Positions 16,274-24,440 of a stretch of 64,000 nt of DNA are shown here, piece after piece. The position numbers and the translations under genes were made by a program. The DNA is from Nocardia colli (GTDB taxonomy: Bacteria > Actinomycetota > Actinomycetes > Mycobacteriales > Mycobacteriaceae). The stretch's first letter is position 1. Each line of letters opens with the position of its first letter. The stretch spans positions 434,001 through 498,000 of the forward strand of contig NZ_VXLC01000014.1 of assembly GCF_008704205.1 (NCBI RefSeq). Direction: 5' to 3'. The notes beneath the pieces were generated by a model. That model saw only the letters and a list, made by a program, of their open reading frames with translations, was not told where the DNA came from and did no database searches.

Positions 16274-17115
16274 CCGACGCCCTTCTCCTCGACCAGGTTG
16301 TGATAGGTCTCCACCCGGCGCTCCGCCAGATGCCGCAGCACCCGCCTGGCCCGATCGACCTCGCGATCGATGTCGATATCGGCAACGGCCAGGCCACCTT
16401 TCGACCAGGTCCGGGCCAGCACATCCCCACCGGGACCGACCACCTTGGCCTGTCCGAGGAACCGCAGCGACCCGGTGACCCCGGTCTGATTCGACGAGGC
16501 CAGCACCACCTGGTTCTCCGCGGCCCGCGCCATGTCGTACAGATCGAACAGCCTGGCCTGCCGGTCGTTCGGCATCCGGGAGGCCCGATCGGTGACGCTG
16601 GCCGGCCAGGCCGAGAGCACTGCGAGCGTGCGCGCGCCGTCCAGGGCGAGGGTGCGGGCCGACTCAGGGAAGGTCTTGTCGTAGTCGATGAGCATCCCGA
16701 TCCGGCCGACCGGGGTATCGAACGCGGTGAAGCTGTCGCCTGCCGCGTAGGCCAGGTGCTCGCCGGCCGGTTGGTGCACCTTGCGGTGATGGCCGAGCAC
16801 GCCGTCGCCGGTCAGGCAGGTGGCCGCGTTGTAGCGCAGCTCGCCCGCGCGTTCTGCGTAGCCGACACACACCGTCATCGCGCCCGCCAGCGAGCACAGC
16901 AGCCGGATCTCCGGGCCGTCCGGGTCCAGGGCGACGGGCGCGGTCACCGGGTTGCGCAGATCGCCGATGTAGCCGCCGAGCGTCGCGTCCGGCAGCACCA
17001 GCAGATCGACCCGCTCGGCCGCGAGCCGCTCGATGATCCCGCCGAGCTTGTCCAGCGCCCGCGCGATGTCCGAGCCGAAATGACCGGCCAGCGCGGCAAC
17101 CCGGGTGGTTCCCAC
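16270..17115 (-). CDS. Nitrilase-fold pseudoenzyme in the Nit1C cluster
   Basis: The 281-residue protein aligns throughout with the active nitrilase two genes upstream: LPDATLGGY, LTGDGVLGHHRKVHQP, GRIGMLIDYDKTFPESA, SSNQTGVTGS. In the Glu-Lys-Cys triad the Glu is Asp (D43), the Lys is kept (K112), and the nucleophilic Cys is Asp (D144, in LIDYDKTFPE). Without the Cys thioester, normal nitrilase or amidase chemistry should be impossible. It probably arose by duplication and may serve as a structural partner or have new chemistry. GTG 17115 is eight bases after the flavoprotein stop; the frame is open further upstream but is antisense-like there. Confidence 0.8.
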   Translation of the reverse strand: MGTTRVAALAGHFGSDIARALDKLGGIIERLAAERVDLLVLPDATLGGYIGDLRNPVTAPVALDPDGPEIRLLCSLAGAMTVCVGYAERAGELRYNAATCLTGDGVLGHHRKVHQPAGEHLAYAAGDSFTAFDTPVGRIGMLIDYDKTFPESARTLALDGARTLAVLSAWPASVTDRASRMPNDRQARLFDLYDMARAAENQVVLASSNQTGVTGSLRFLGQAKVVGPGGDVLARTWSKGGLAVADIDIDREVDRARRVLRHLAERRVETYHNLVEEKGVG

Positions 17116-17123
17116 GGCGCGGC

Positions 17124-18374
17124 CTAGGCCCGCACCGAACTCGGCGTCAACGCGCCGATGTGGTCGGCGAGATACTCGGCGTCGCGGGCGACCGCGGCGA
17201 AACGACCGGAGCCCCAGGTGTGTTGCCAGGGCAGTCCGATGAAGTACAGGCCGGCCGCGGTGGTGACGCCGCGGTTGTGGCAGGGATGTCCCTCGCCGTC
17301 GAAGACGCCGACGCGCAGCCAGCGGTAGTCGGTGTGGAAGCCGACCGCCCAGACGATCGACGTGATATCCGCTGCCGCGGTGTCGATCTCGGTGGTCTCG
17401 TACTCGGGATGCCAGACCGGTCGGTAGCGGGATTCCCGTGGTGCGTCGATCCCTTCGCGCTCGATATAGGCGTCGATCGAATCCTTGATGCTCTCCGCGA
17501 CCGCGTCCGCCGCGTCGAGCGATCCCGCCAAGGTGGGCGCGAACCGCATGGTCGATCCCGACGCGTCGACCAGCCTGCCGTACAACGACATTCCGTCCGC
17601 GGCGAACCGGCGCAGATCGATGTCGCGGCCGCCGTCGCGACCGGTCACGTAGTGATTGGTGTTCTCGCGCTTGCCGATACCGCCCGGCTGGTCCTCGATC
17701 GGGATGTCGTAGTGGCCCATATCGTGCAGCCACGCAACGCAATCCCGGCCTCGATAGAAGCGGGCGACGCGTGGTGCGCTGCCGACGACCAGATGCACCT
17801 TCCGGCCCGCCAGGTGCAGGTCTTCGGCGATCTGCGCACCGGACTGCCCGGTCCCGACCACCATCACCGCACCGTCGGGAAGATCGGTGGCGCTGCGGTA
17901 TTCGGAGGAATGCAGCTGCCGGATCGAGGACGGGAGTTTCTCGGCGAGCCGGGGAATCGCCGGAATGTGGTATCCGCCAACGGCTACCACGACCTGCTCG
18001 GCGTGCAGCGGGCCCATGGTCGTCTCCAGATCGAAGCCGCCGACGGGGGAGCGGGTGACCGCGGTGACCGTGACGTGCTCGCGCACCGGTGCGTCGAACG
18101 TCGCGGCGTACTCGCGCACGAAGTCGTACACCTCGTCCCGCTTCATGAAGCCATCCGGTTCCGGCCCCGAGTATCGGTAGCCGGGCAGCACGCACTGCCA
18201 GTTCGGGGTCACCAAAGTGAAACTGTCCCAGCGGCTGTCGCGCCATTCGTGCGCGATGGTGTCGCGCTCGAGCACCACGTGGTCGACGCCGCGCCGCACG
18301 AGGTGGCTGCTCACCGACAACCCGGCCTGGCCCGCGCCGATCACGACCACGTCGTGCTGGGTCCGCTCAGGCAT
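17124..18374 (-). CDS. MSMEG_0569-type flavin-dependent oxidoreductase
   Basis: The 416-residue protein has an FAD-binding GAGQAG motif at residues 13-18, a second Rossmann motif VVGTGQSGAQIA for NADPH, and the C-terminal GLPWQHTWGSGRF. It belongs to the flavin monooxygenase-like group, and its setting matches TIGR04046 (MSMEG_0569 family) of the Nit1C cluster. Its ATG at 18374 overlaps the nitrilase stop by eight bases. It would be a soluble cytoplasmic oxidase/oxygenase. The substrate in the pathway is not known. Confidence 0.85.
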   Translation of the reverse strand: MPERTQHDVVVIGAGQAGLSVSSHLVRRGVDHVVLERDTIAHEWRDSRWDSFTLVTPNWQCVLPGYRYSGPEPDGFMKRDEVYDFVREYAATFDAPVREHVTVTAVTRSPVGGFDLETTMGPLHAEQVVVAVGGYHIPAIPRLAEKLPSSIRQLHSSEYRSATDLPDGAVMVVGTGQSGAQIAEDLHLAGRKVHLVVGSAPRVARFYRGRDCVAWLHDMGHYDIPIEDQPGGIGKRENTNHYVTGRDGGRDIDLRRFAADGMSLYGRLVDASGSTMRFAPTLAGSLDAADAVAESIKDSIDAYIEREGIDAPRESRYRPVWHPEYETTEIDTAAADITSIVWAVGFHTDYRWLRVGVFDGEGHPCHNRGVTTAAGLYFIGLPWQHTWGSGRFAAVARDAEYLADHIGALTPSSVRA

Positions 18375-19281
18375 CGACCGGCTCCCATGCCGACGGCATG
18401 CCGACCACGCCGAATTCGGCGACCACCGTGCGATAGAGGTCGGGCCTGCGGTCGCGCAGGTTGTACATGCCGCTGTTGCGGGCCAGCCCGAGCTTCTCGT
18501 CGAGATCGATGGTCGCGGTGGCGAGTCCGGGTTCGGCGCCGGTGGTGGCGAGGATCTCGCCGCCGGGCCCGACGATCTTCGCGCTGCACACGAAGCGCAG
18601 CGATCCGAAGGTGCCCGCCTGATTCGAGGCGACCCAGACGAGCTGGTTCTCCAACGCGCGGGCCCGGTCGTAGATGTCGAAGCGCTGCTTCCAGCGGTCG
18701 TCCTCGAGGTCGGCCACGGTGGCGGTGCGCGCCGACGGCCAGGCCGACAGCGAGGTGACGATCTCGGCGCCGTCGAGCGCGAGCAGCCGCGCCGCCTCGG
18801 GGAACGCCTTGTCGTAGCAGATCTGCATGCCCATCCGGCCGATCGGTGTGTCGAACGCGCGATACTCCGATCCGGCCGAGTAGCAGAGGTTTTCGCCGAG
18901 CGGCTGGTGCACCTTGCGATAGGTGCCGAGCACGCCGTCGCCGGTGAGGGTGACCGCCGTGTTGTAGCGCGTGGCGCCGTCGGCTTCGCAGAAGCCGAGC
19001 GTGACGACGAGATCACCGGCCATATCGATGACCCGGCGCAGTTCGGGGCCGTCCAGCTCCAGCGCGGGCGGCAGGCTGCGCAGCCTGCGCTGTTTGGCCT
19101 CCTCCGATTCGTCGCCGCCGCCGAGGCTGGGCAGGTAGCCGCCGAGGCACGCCTCGGGCAGCACCAGCAGCCGGCTGCCGCGCTCGCGCGCCTGCGCGAG
19201 CAGCGCGGCGATGGTGCGGTAACCCGCCTCCATATCGCGGCCGAATTCCGCGGCCGCCACGGAGATCGTGACGTCGTTCAT
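18367..19281 (-). CDS. Nitrilase of the Nit1C/Nit6803 type
   Basis: The 304-residue protein has the full Glu-Lys-Cys triad: E43 in LPEACLGGY, K123 in YRKVHQPLGE and C155 in MQICYDKAFPE. These motifs and its neighbours match Nit6803-type nitrilases (TIGR04048), which hydrolyse nitriles to acids and ammonia. In Pseudomonas fluorescens NCIMB 11764 the Nit1C cluster is linked with growth on cyanide as nitrogen source. The ATG overlaps the preceding stop (ATGA), and the stop overlaps the flavoprotein start. The native nitrile is unknown. Confidence 0.92.
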   Translation of the reverse strand: MNDVTISVAAAEFGRDMEAGYRTIAALLAQARERGSRLLVLPEACLGGYLPSLGGGDESEEAKQRRLRSLPPALELDGPELRRVIDMAGDLVVTLGFCEADGATRYNTAVTLTGDGVLGTYRKVHQPLGENLCYSAGSEYRAFDTPIGRMGMQICYDKAFPEAARLLALDGAEIVTSLSAWPSARTATVADLEDDRWKQRFDIYDRARALENQLVWVASNQAGTFGSLRFVCSAKIVGPGGEILATTGAEPGLATATIDLDEKLGLARNSGMYNLRDRRPDLYRTVVAEFGVVGMPSAWEPVDA

Positions 19282-20687
19282 GATTCTCCTAATCCGGTGA
19301 CGGTGCTGTGCACCGCTCGTGTCGTGACGCCGTCGGGCCAGCGCAGGCCGACGCCCGGCGTCGAGGTCAGTCGTCCGCAAACGGCCGACGCGGCGGGCCC
19401 GGCCGATCCGGCGGGCGCGCCGGGGCGGTCGGCGGTGAGCATGGCGAACCCGGGAAAGCAGGTGAGCCACTCGCCGACGGAAACGCCTGCGGGGCGCGGC
19501 ATCCGGGCGAGGTCGAGCTCTGCCCCGAGTCCGCTGGCCTCGGCGAGCATTCCGCTGGTGCCGGCCAGGCCGGCCATGCTGACGTCCTTCGCCGCGTGCG
19601 GCCGGATCCGGGCGACGAACCCGGCCAGCAGGCGCAACTCGGCACCGGTCCGCCTGGACGTCGAATCCCACTGCCGGCCTTGATATCCGGGTCGCCAGCC
19701 GCCGCCGAGATCGGCGGTGACCCGCAACTCGTCGCCGAGCCGGGCCCCGCCGCCGCGCACCGGGTGCGCGGTGCGACCCAGCGCGGTCACCGAAAGTGCC
19801 GCGGGCACACCGAGTTGCGTGTGCCCGCCGAGTACGGGCACGCCCCAGGCCTCGCTCGCTCGCGCGAGGCCGCGGATCACCCTGGTCAAGATCGACTGGT
19901 GGGGTGCGCCGACGGCGTCGAGCAGTCCGACCGGCGCGGCGCCCATGGCGGACAGATCGTTGAGATTGACCAGCACCGAGCACCAGCCGGCCCACTCCGG
20001 ATCGCGCTCCACCATCGACGGAATGATGGCGTCACACGCGGCGATCAGATCGCTGCCCGGCACGGGCGCGCCGTCGTCGCCGCGAAATCCGTTGCCGCCC
20101 AAACTCGACGGCAGTCCCCGCAAGGGTGCCAGCGCGGAGGCGAGCAGTGCTTTGGTGGTTTGCGCGAGCCGTTCGATCCGATCGATCGGCCGGCGCATGA
20201 GCACGTGCGGGCGGTGCGCGACGTCGAGGTCGGCCAGGCGAATCCAGCCGAGCCGCGCGAACATCGGCTCGTGCCTGGCCTGCACCGTGGCCTCGAACCG
20301 CAGCACATGGTGTGACTCCGCCTCGGCGGCCGCCGCTCGGACCAGGGCCGGTCCGACGCCACGGGTCCGGCGTCGTCCATCCACCACCAGCCTGCTGCCG
20401 GTCCACCAGCCGAGGTCGGGTTCGGTCGCCGGGGCGAGGCGGACGCCGCCGAGCACGGTGCCCGTCGCATCGAGCGCCACCAGCACCCGGGTGCGCGGAT
20501 CGTCGTCGATGTCGTCCAGGTCCGTGCGGGCGAACAGGCCTTGTTCCGCGACGAACGACGCGTGCCGCAATGCGCGATACGCGGCGAGGTGCGCCGAATC
20601 AGCGGGCTGGATGAGGAAGTCCGGCTCGGTGACCCGCTGCGGTGCCGGGCCGGTCAGGACGGTGAAATCGACCTCGGGGAGCGTCAT
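19278..20687 (-). CDS. MSMEG_0567/Sll0787-type GNAT-AIR synthase fusion
   Basis: The 469-residue protein joins an N-terminal GNAT-like acetyltransferase domain (YRALRHASFVAEQGLF; RRRTRGVGPALVRAA, ~residues 30-170) to an AIR-synthase/PurM-like ATP-binding domain (SVLVNLNDLSAMGAAPVGLL; VLGGHTQLG, ~200-469). This two-domain layout is typical of the MSMEG_0567/Sll0787 family (TIGR04045) in Nit1C clusters. ATG 20687 is three bases after the radical-SAM stop. The fusion suggests both acyl transfer and ATP-dependent activation of a pathway intermediate; the substrate is unknown. Confidence 0.85.
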   Translation of the reverse strand: MTLPEVDFTVLTGPAPQRVTEPDFLIQPADSAHLAAYRALRHASFVAEQGLFARTDLDDIDDDPRTRVLVALDATGTVLGGVRLAPATEPDLGWWTGSRLVVDGRRRTRGVGPALVRAAAAEAESHHVLRFEATVQARHEPMFARLGWIRLADLDVAHRPHVLMRRPIDRIERLAQTTKALLASALAPLRGLPSSLGGNGFRGDDGAPVPGSDLIAACDAIIPSMVERDPEWAGWCSVLVNLNDLSAMGAAPVGLLDAVGAPHQSILTRVIRGLARASEAWGVPVLGGHTQLGVPAALSVTALGRTAHPVRGGGARLGDELRVTADLGGGWRPGYQGRQWDSTSRRTGAELRLLAGFVARIRPHAAKDVSMAGLAGTSGMLAEASGLGAELDLARMPRPAGVSVGEWLTCFPGFAMLTADRPGAPAGSAGPAASAVCGRLTSTPGVGLRWPDGVTTRAVHSTVTGLGES

Positions 20688-20690
20688 CGG

Positions 20691-21749
20691 TCAACCTCCC
20701 GCGCTCCGCAGGACGCTGCACGCGCCACATGCCGCGCAGCCCGCCCGCTGATCCGTGCCGAGCATCCCCGCCCGCCGCAACTCCTTCGCCACCCGGACGG
20801 TCACGTCGGCGAGCACATCGGCGCGCGGCGCGGTCGCACCGTCCACGTCGACCGCGAGGGTGCCGAGCAGCGGGCGGAACGGCACCACGAACGGATACAC
20901 GCCCATGTCGATCAGTTCCGCTGCGCCGGAAACCAATTCGTCGGGATCTTCACCGAGACCCACCAGCAGATAGGTCGACACCTGATTACGCCCGAACACC
21001 CGGACCGCCTCCGCCCACGCCGCACGGTAATCATCCAGCGGCACAGTCGCTTTGCCCGGCATCCACCGCCGCCGCACCTCGTCGTCGAGCGACTCGACGT
21101 GGATCCCGATGGCATCCGCGCCCGCCGCGCGCAACTCGGCGAGCGTCGACAGATCGCCGGGCGGCTCGCACTGCACCTGGATCGGCAGTTGCGGCACAAC
21201 GGCTTTCACCGCCCGCACGCACCGGGCCAGATGCCGCGCGCCGCGATCCTTCCCCGCGCTGGTACCGGTGGTGAGCACCAGCTGCCGCACACCGTCGAGC
21301 CGGACCGCCGCCTCCGCGACCTCGGCCAGCTGATCCGGTCGCTTCACCGCGATCGTGGAGCCCGCCGCCAGCGACGCCTCGATCGAGCAGAACCGGCACC
21401 GCTGCTCCTCGCCGTACCGGATGCAGGTCTGAACCACGGTGGTGGCCAGCACATTCGAACCGTGCAGCCGGGCGATCTGCTCGTAGGACACGCCATCGGC
21501 GGTACTGAGGTCATAGAACTTGGGGCGCTGAACCGGCTCGATCTCCAGGCCGGTGTCCGTCCCGTCGAACAACAGGCGGTTGCCCTCGACGAGGTACGGG
21601 CTGTCGGACCGGATCGGGATGGCGGCGCCGACGCCGCCGATCAGCACATGGCCGTCGTCGCTCGGCCCGGCACCGGAACGGCGCTGCACCGGGGCGTCGA
21701 CTCGGATACCGAGGAGCGCGATATCCACTCGAGTAGACAGACCATTCAT
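20691..21749 (-). CDS. MSMEG_0568-type radical SAM protein
   Basis: The 352-residue protein has an unusual iron-sulfur motif, C109, C118 and C121 (CIRYGEEQRCRFC), wider than the usual CxxxCxxC, and a C-terminal Cys group CAACGAC. Barrel motifs VLTTGTSAG and VQCEPPGDL follow. These features and the neighbours match the MSMEG_0568 radical SAM family (TIGR04043). I chose ATG 21749 because GAGGTG lies six bases upstream; a GTG at 21758 is the alternative. The enzyme would cleave SAM to a 5'-deoxyadenosyl radical; its substrate is unknown. Confidence 0.88.
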   Translation of the reverse strand: MNGLSTRVDIALLGIRVDAPVQRRSGAGPSDDGHVLIGGVGAAIPIRSDSPYLVEGNRLLFDGTDTGLEIEPVQRPKFYDLSTADGVSYEQIARLHGSNVLATTVVQTCIRYGEEQRCRFCSIEASLAAGSTIAVKRPDQLAEVAEAAVRLDGVRQLVLTTGTSAGKDRGARHLARCVRAVKAVVPQLPIQVQCEPPGDLSTLAELRAAGADAIGIHVESLDDEVRRRWMPGKATVPLDDYRAAWAEAVRVFGRNQVSTYLLVGLGEDPDELVSGAAELIDMGVYPFVVPFRPLLGTLAVDVDGATAPRADVLADVTVRVAKELRRAGMLGTDQRAGCAACGACSVLRSAGG

Positions 21750-21759
21750 GGGGGTCACC

Positions 21760-22302
21760 TCAGAGCTGATAGGTGGAATTGATGATCGCGCCCTTGCGCG
21801 CGTAGTGGATCAGCGCGTCCTGCACGTCGAGCGGATGCGCCGGGATGACCCCCGCGATCAGGTCCTCTTCGCGCGCGCCGTGCAGGGCCAGGCCGAAGCG
21901 GCAGCAGAACACCGTCCCGCCCTCCTTGATGAAGGTGGCCAGGGCATCGTTGATGTTCTGTTCGCCCGGGAAGCCGTTGTCGCCGGTGGTCGGAAAGCCG
22001 CGGTTGGCAATGGCATTCACGGCGCCGGGACCGTAGAAGTAGATAGCCGATTCGAAGCCCTTGCGCAGCGCCCGGGTGGCTTGCAGGATCGCGACGAAGC
22101 TCACCGACGACTCGTGCGCGATGCCGTGTACCAGGGTGAAATAGGTTTCGCCGGCCTCGGCCTGATAGTCGGGGAAGATCTTGGTCGCGCCGTAGATATT
22201 CGTGCCCTTGGGCAGCGCCGGGTGCGGGATCTCTTCCAGGGACTTCTTGATGTTCGCTGCGATCGCCTGGTCGACATCGGTGGTTGTCGAAGGTGCGGAC
22301 AT
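21760..22302 (-). CDS. MSMEG_0572/Sll0783 family protein
   Basis: The 180-residue protein has motifs GTNIYGATKIFPDYQAEAGE, YFYGPGAVNAIANRG and GTVFCCRFGLALHG. It matches the MSMEG_0572/Sll0783 family (TIGR04044), called nitrogen-starvation response proteins after Synechocystis. It is DsrE-like in size and fold type. It is the first gene of the seven-gene leftward cluster; SD GAGGAG lies six bases before ATG 22302. The 423-base upstream region probably carries the cluster promoter. Confidence 0.88.
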   Translation of the reverse strand: MSAPSTTTDVDQAIAANIKKSLEEIPHPALPKGTNIYGATKIFPDYQAEAGETYFTLVHGIAHESSVSFVAILQATRALRKGFESAIYFYGPGAVNAIANRGFPTTGDNGFPGEQNINDALATFIKEGGTVFCCRFGLALHGAREEDLIAGVIPAHPLDVQDALIHYARKGAIINSTYQL

Positions 22303-22520
22303 GGGCTACTCCTCTGCGGAAAAGTGGCGGGTGTCGACAGGGGCGGCCGTGCCCGGGGAACCTCCGCCTCGGGTGGAACACCCGATTTCGTATTCGTCAA
22401 GTTGACGTCTCGGATATTGCCGATTGGTTACGTCTGGAACAATCGAGGATTTCGTAATACTCACCACGTCACGCTCTGCGGAAAACGCTAAAGTGCTGCG
22501 GCACAGGGTAATTCGAGTAA

Positions 22521-22536
22521 GTCGCGAAATGGTTAC
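22521..22536 (-). promoter_or_regulatory. Possible GlnR-type site
   Basis: On the minus strand the sequence reads GTAAC, six bases, GCGAC, which keeps the AC-n9-AC spacing of actinobacterial GlnR sites, although the second half differs from GAAAC. It lies ~220 bases before the first gene of a cluster linked with nitrogen stress. Weak evidence by eye. Confidence 0.25.
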
Positions 22537-22667
22537 CGAAGAGCGAGCGGTCGACTTAATTGCCAGGAATCCGAACCGCCGGAATCAGCCAGGTAAGAGT
22601 TAACGACTAGGGAGCATCCAGGAGCGACACGTAACATCACCGAAACCGCGCTGACGGCCGGTCGAAT

Positions 22668-22707
22668 AACAAAATCGGCCCGCCCGACAGAAGTCGAGCG
22701 GGCCGAT
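22668..22707 (-). terminator. Intrinsic terminator of the amino-acid permease gene
   Basis: On the minus strand a perfect 10-bp stem (22707-22698 with 22683-22674) is followed by TTTTGTT. It begins 19 bases after the permease stop. Confidence 0.8.
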
Positions 22708-22725
22708 CCGGTAGAGCTGGTCGAA

Positions 22726-24282
22726 TCAGGCGTTGACCGTCGTCTCGCCGCCGGCGTCCGGCGCCTCCTCGACCGTCCGCTTGGGCCCGGTGAACCAGTT
22801 GCGCGCCGAAACCAGCCACCAGATGCCGATCGCACCGACCACGCCGACCAACGCGATCGGCGCGTAATTGACGGTGTTCCAGGTGAATTCGCTGTTCCAC
22901 GGATAGCCGCGGTCATCGGTGGGCAGGATGAACAGGAAGCTGATCAGCACGATCCAGATCAGCGCCACCACCCCGACCGGGCGATACCACTTGCCCACTT
23001 GCCATGGGCCGGTGCGGAATCGGGTGCCGTGCACCTGCCGCAGCAGGATCGGGATGCCGTAGGCGATGTAGAGCCCGATGGTCGCGACCGAGGTGGCCGC
23101 CGCGTAGGCGGTCGGCGCGTTCTCGGCTGGCACCAGCATCGACGGAATCAGCAGTACGAACGCGAACACCGAGATGAACAGCACCGCGTTCACCGGCACC
23201 CGCTTGGCCGAAAGTTTCGACCAGAGCGCCGATCCCGGCACCGCGCCGTCGCGGGCGAACGCGAACAGCATGCGCGAGGCCGAGGTGACTGAGGCATATC
23301 CGCAGAACAGCTGCGCGATCGCCGCGATGATCAGCAGCAGACCCGACCAGAACGAATTGAGCGAGTTCTCCAGGATGTAGATCACCGGATAACCGCTGTT
23401 CTTCGTGGGATCCAGCGCGTCGTCGAGATTCGGGATGGCGAAGGTCACCGCCATGATGAGCAGATAACCGGCGATCGCCGACACCACGATGGTGTTGATG
23501 ATGCCCTTGGCCGCCATGCGCGAGGCGTCGTGGGTTTCCTCGGACATGTGCGCGGACGCGTCATATCCGGTGAACGTGTATTGCGCGTGCAGCAGGCCGA
23601 GCAGGAAGCTGAACGCCACGCCGCCGAACCCGACCCCGGCATTGTCGACGGTTTTGGTGAACACGAACTCGACGCTCTGATGATGATTCGCGCCGAACGC
23701 GAGCACCAGCACGAATATCGCCACGCCGCCGACATGCCACCAGGCGGAGATGTTGTTGATCACCGCGGACAGGTGCGGCCCGATCGCGTTGAGCACCGCG
23801 TGCAGCACCAGGATCACGATGAACACCAGGAAAATCGCGGTCCGGTCGGTGCCGATATCGATGCCGATCACGTTCAGCACCACGGTGGTGAAGATCGCCG
23901 CCCCGTAATCGATGGCCGCGGTCACCGCGATCTGGCCGATCAGGTTGAACCAGCCGGTGAACCAGCCCCAGACCGGCCCGCCGAGCTGCGCCGCCCACCA
24001 GTACAGGCCGCCGGAGGTCGGATAGGCCGACGCCAATTCCGCCATCGCCATGCCGATGAACAGCACCATGATGGAGACCAGCGGCCAGCCCCAGGCCATG
24101 GTGATCGGGCCGCCATTGGCCAAACCGATTCCGTAACTGGCCAATCCGCCGGTCAGGATGGAGACGATGGTGAAACTGATGGCGAAGTTCGAGAATCCGG
24201 ACCAGGATCGGGCCAATTCTTGTTTGTAGCCGAGTTCGGCGAGCCGACGTTCATCGTCGGACGGAGACGGTAGATCACTCAT
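22726..24282 (-). CDS. APC-superfamily amino-acid permease
   Basis: The 518-residue protein has about twelve membrane segments. The N-terminal LGYKQELARSWSGFSNFAIS, GGPITMAWGWP and AYPTSGGLYWWAAQLGGPVW are hallmarks of amino-acid/GABA permeases of the APC superfamily (BAT1/GabP-like). ATG 24282 is chosen because GGGAG lies seven bases upstream and the cytoplasmic N-terminus starts normally there. Substrate is probably an amino acid or GABA-like compound. It is transcribed toward the nitrilase cluster but separated from it by a strong terminator, so joint transcription is unlikely. Confidence 0.88.
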   Translation of the reverse strand: MSDLPSPSDDERRLAELGYKQELARSWSGFSNFAISFTIVSILTGGLASYGIGLANGGPITMAWGWPLVSIMVLFIGMAMAELASAYPTSGGLYWWAAQLGGPVWGWFTGWFNLIGQIAVTAAIDYGAAIFTTVVLNVIGIDIGTDRTAIFLVFIVILVLHAVLNAIGPHLSAVINNISAWWHVGGVAIFVLVLAFGANHHQSVEFVFTKTVDNAGVGFGGVAFSFLLGLLHAQYTFTGYDASAHMSEETHDASRMAAKGIINTIVVSAIAGYLLIMAVTFAIPNLDDALDPTKNSGYPVIYILENSLNSFWSGLLLIIAAIAQLFCGYASVTSASRMLFAFARDGAVPGSALWSKLSAKRVPVNAVLFISVFAFVLLIPSMLVPAENAPTAYAAATSVATIGLYIAYGIPILLRQVHGTRFRTGPWQVGKWYRPVGVVALIWIVLISFLFILPTDDRGYPWNSEFTWNTVNYAPIALVGVVGAIGIWWLVSARNWFTGPKRTVEEAPDAGGETTVNA

Positions 24283-24440
24283 GTGTAGCTCCCGGGTGTA
24301 AACGCTGCCCTCACACAGCGTTTGCCAGAAGATCAGTGTGGAGTAAACCTGGGTCAACCGCACGGCAACCAGGAATACCGCAGCAAATCGCGGCGACCCC
24401 CTCCGGCCGGCGGCGGACGGTCGGCCGTAGCGTGAAGCCT

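Larger units (their letters stand above)
22303..22725. other. Promoter region of the nitrilase cluster
   Basis: No gene is seen in these 423 bases. The right end holds the permease terminator (22668-22707). The middle holds a possible GlnR-type site (22521-22536). I saw no ORF for the small MSMEG_0570-type protein that usually belongs to this cluster. The stretch is less GC-rich than the genes. Confidence 0.5.

Noticed and set aside
16270..18246. A long minus-strand open frame covering the pseudo-nitrilase and the flavoprotein
   Set aside because: The upstream part overlaps the flavoprotein, whose motifs are in another frame. The nitrilase homology starts only near 17115.
21750..21758. GTG 21758 as the start of the radical SAM gene
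   Set aside because: The ATG at 21749 has a better-placed GAGG ribosome-binding site.
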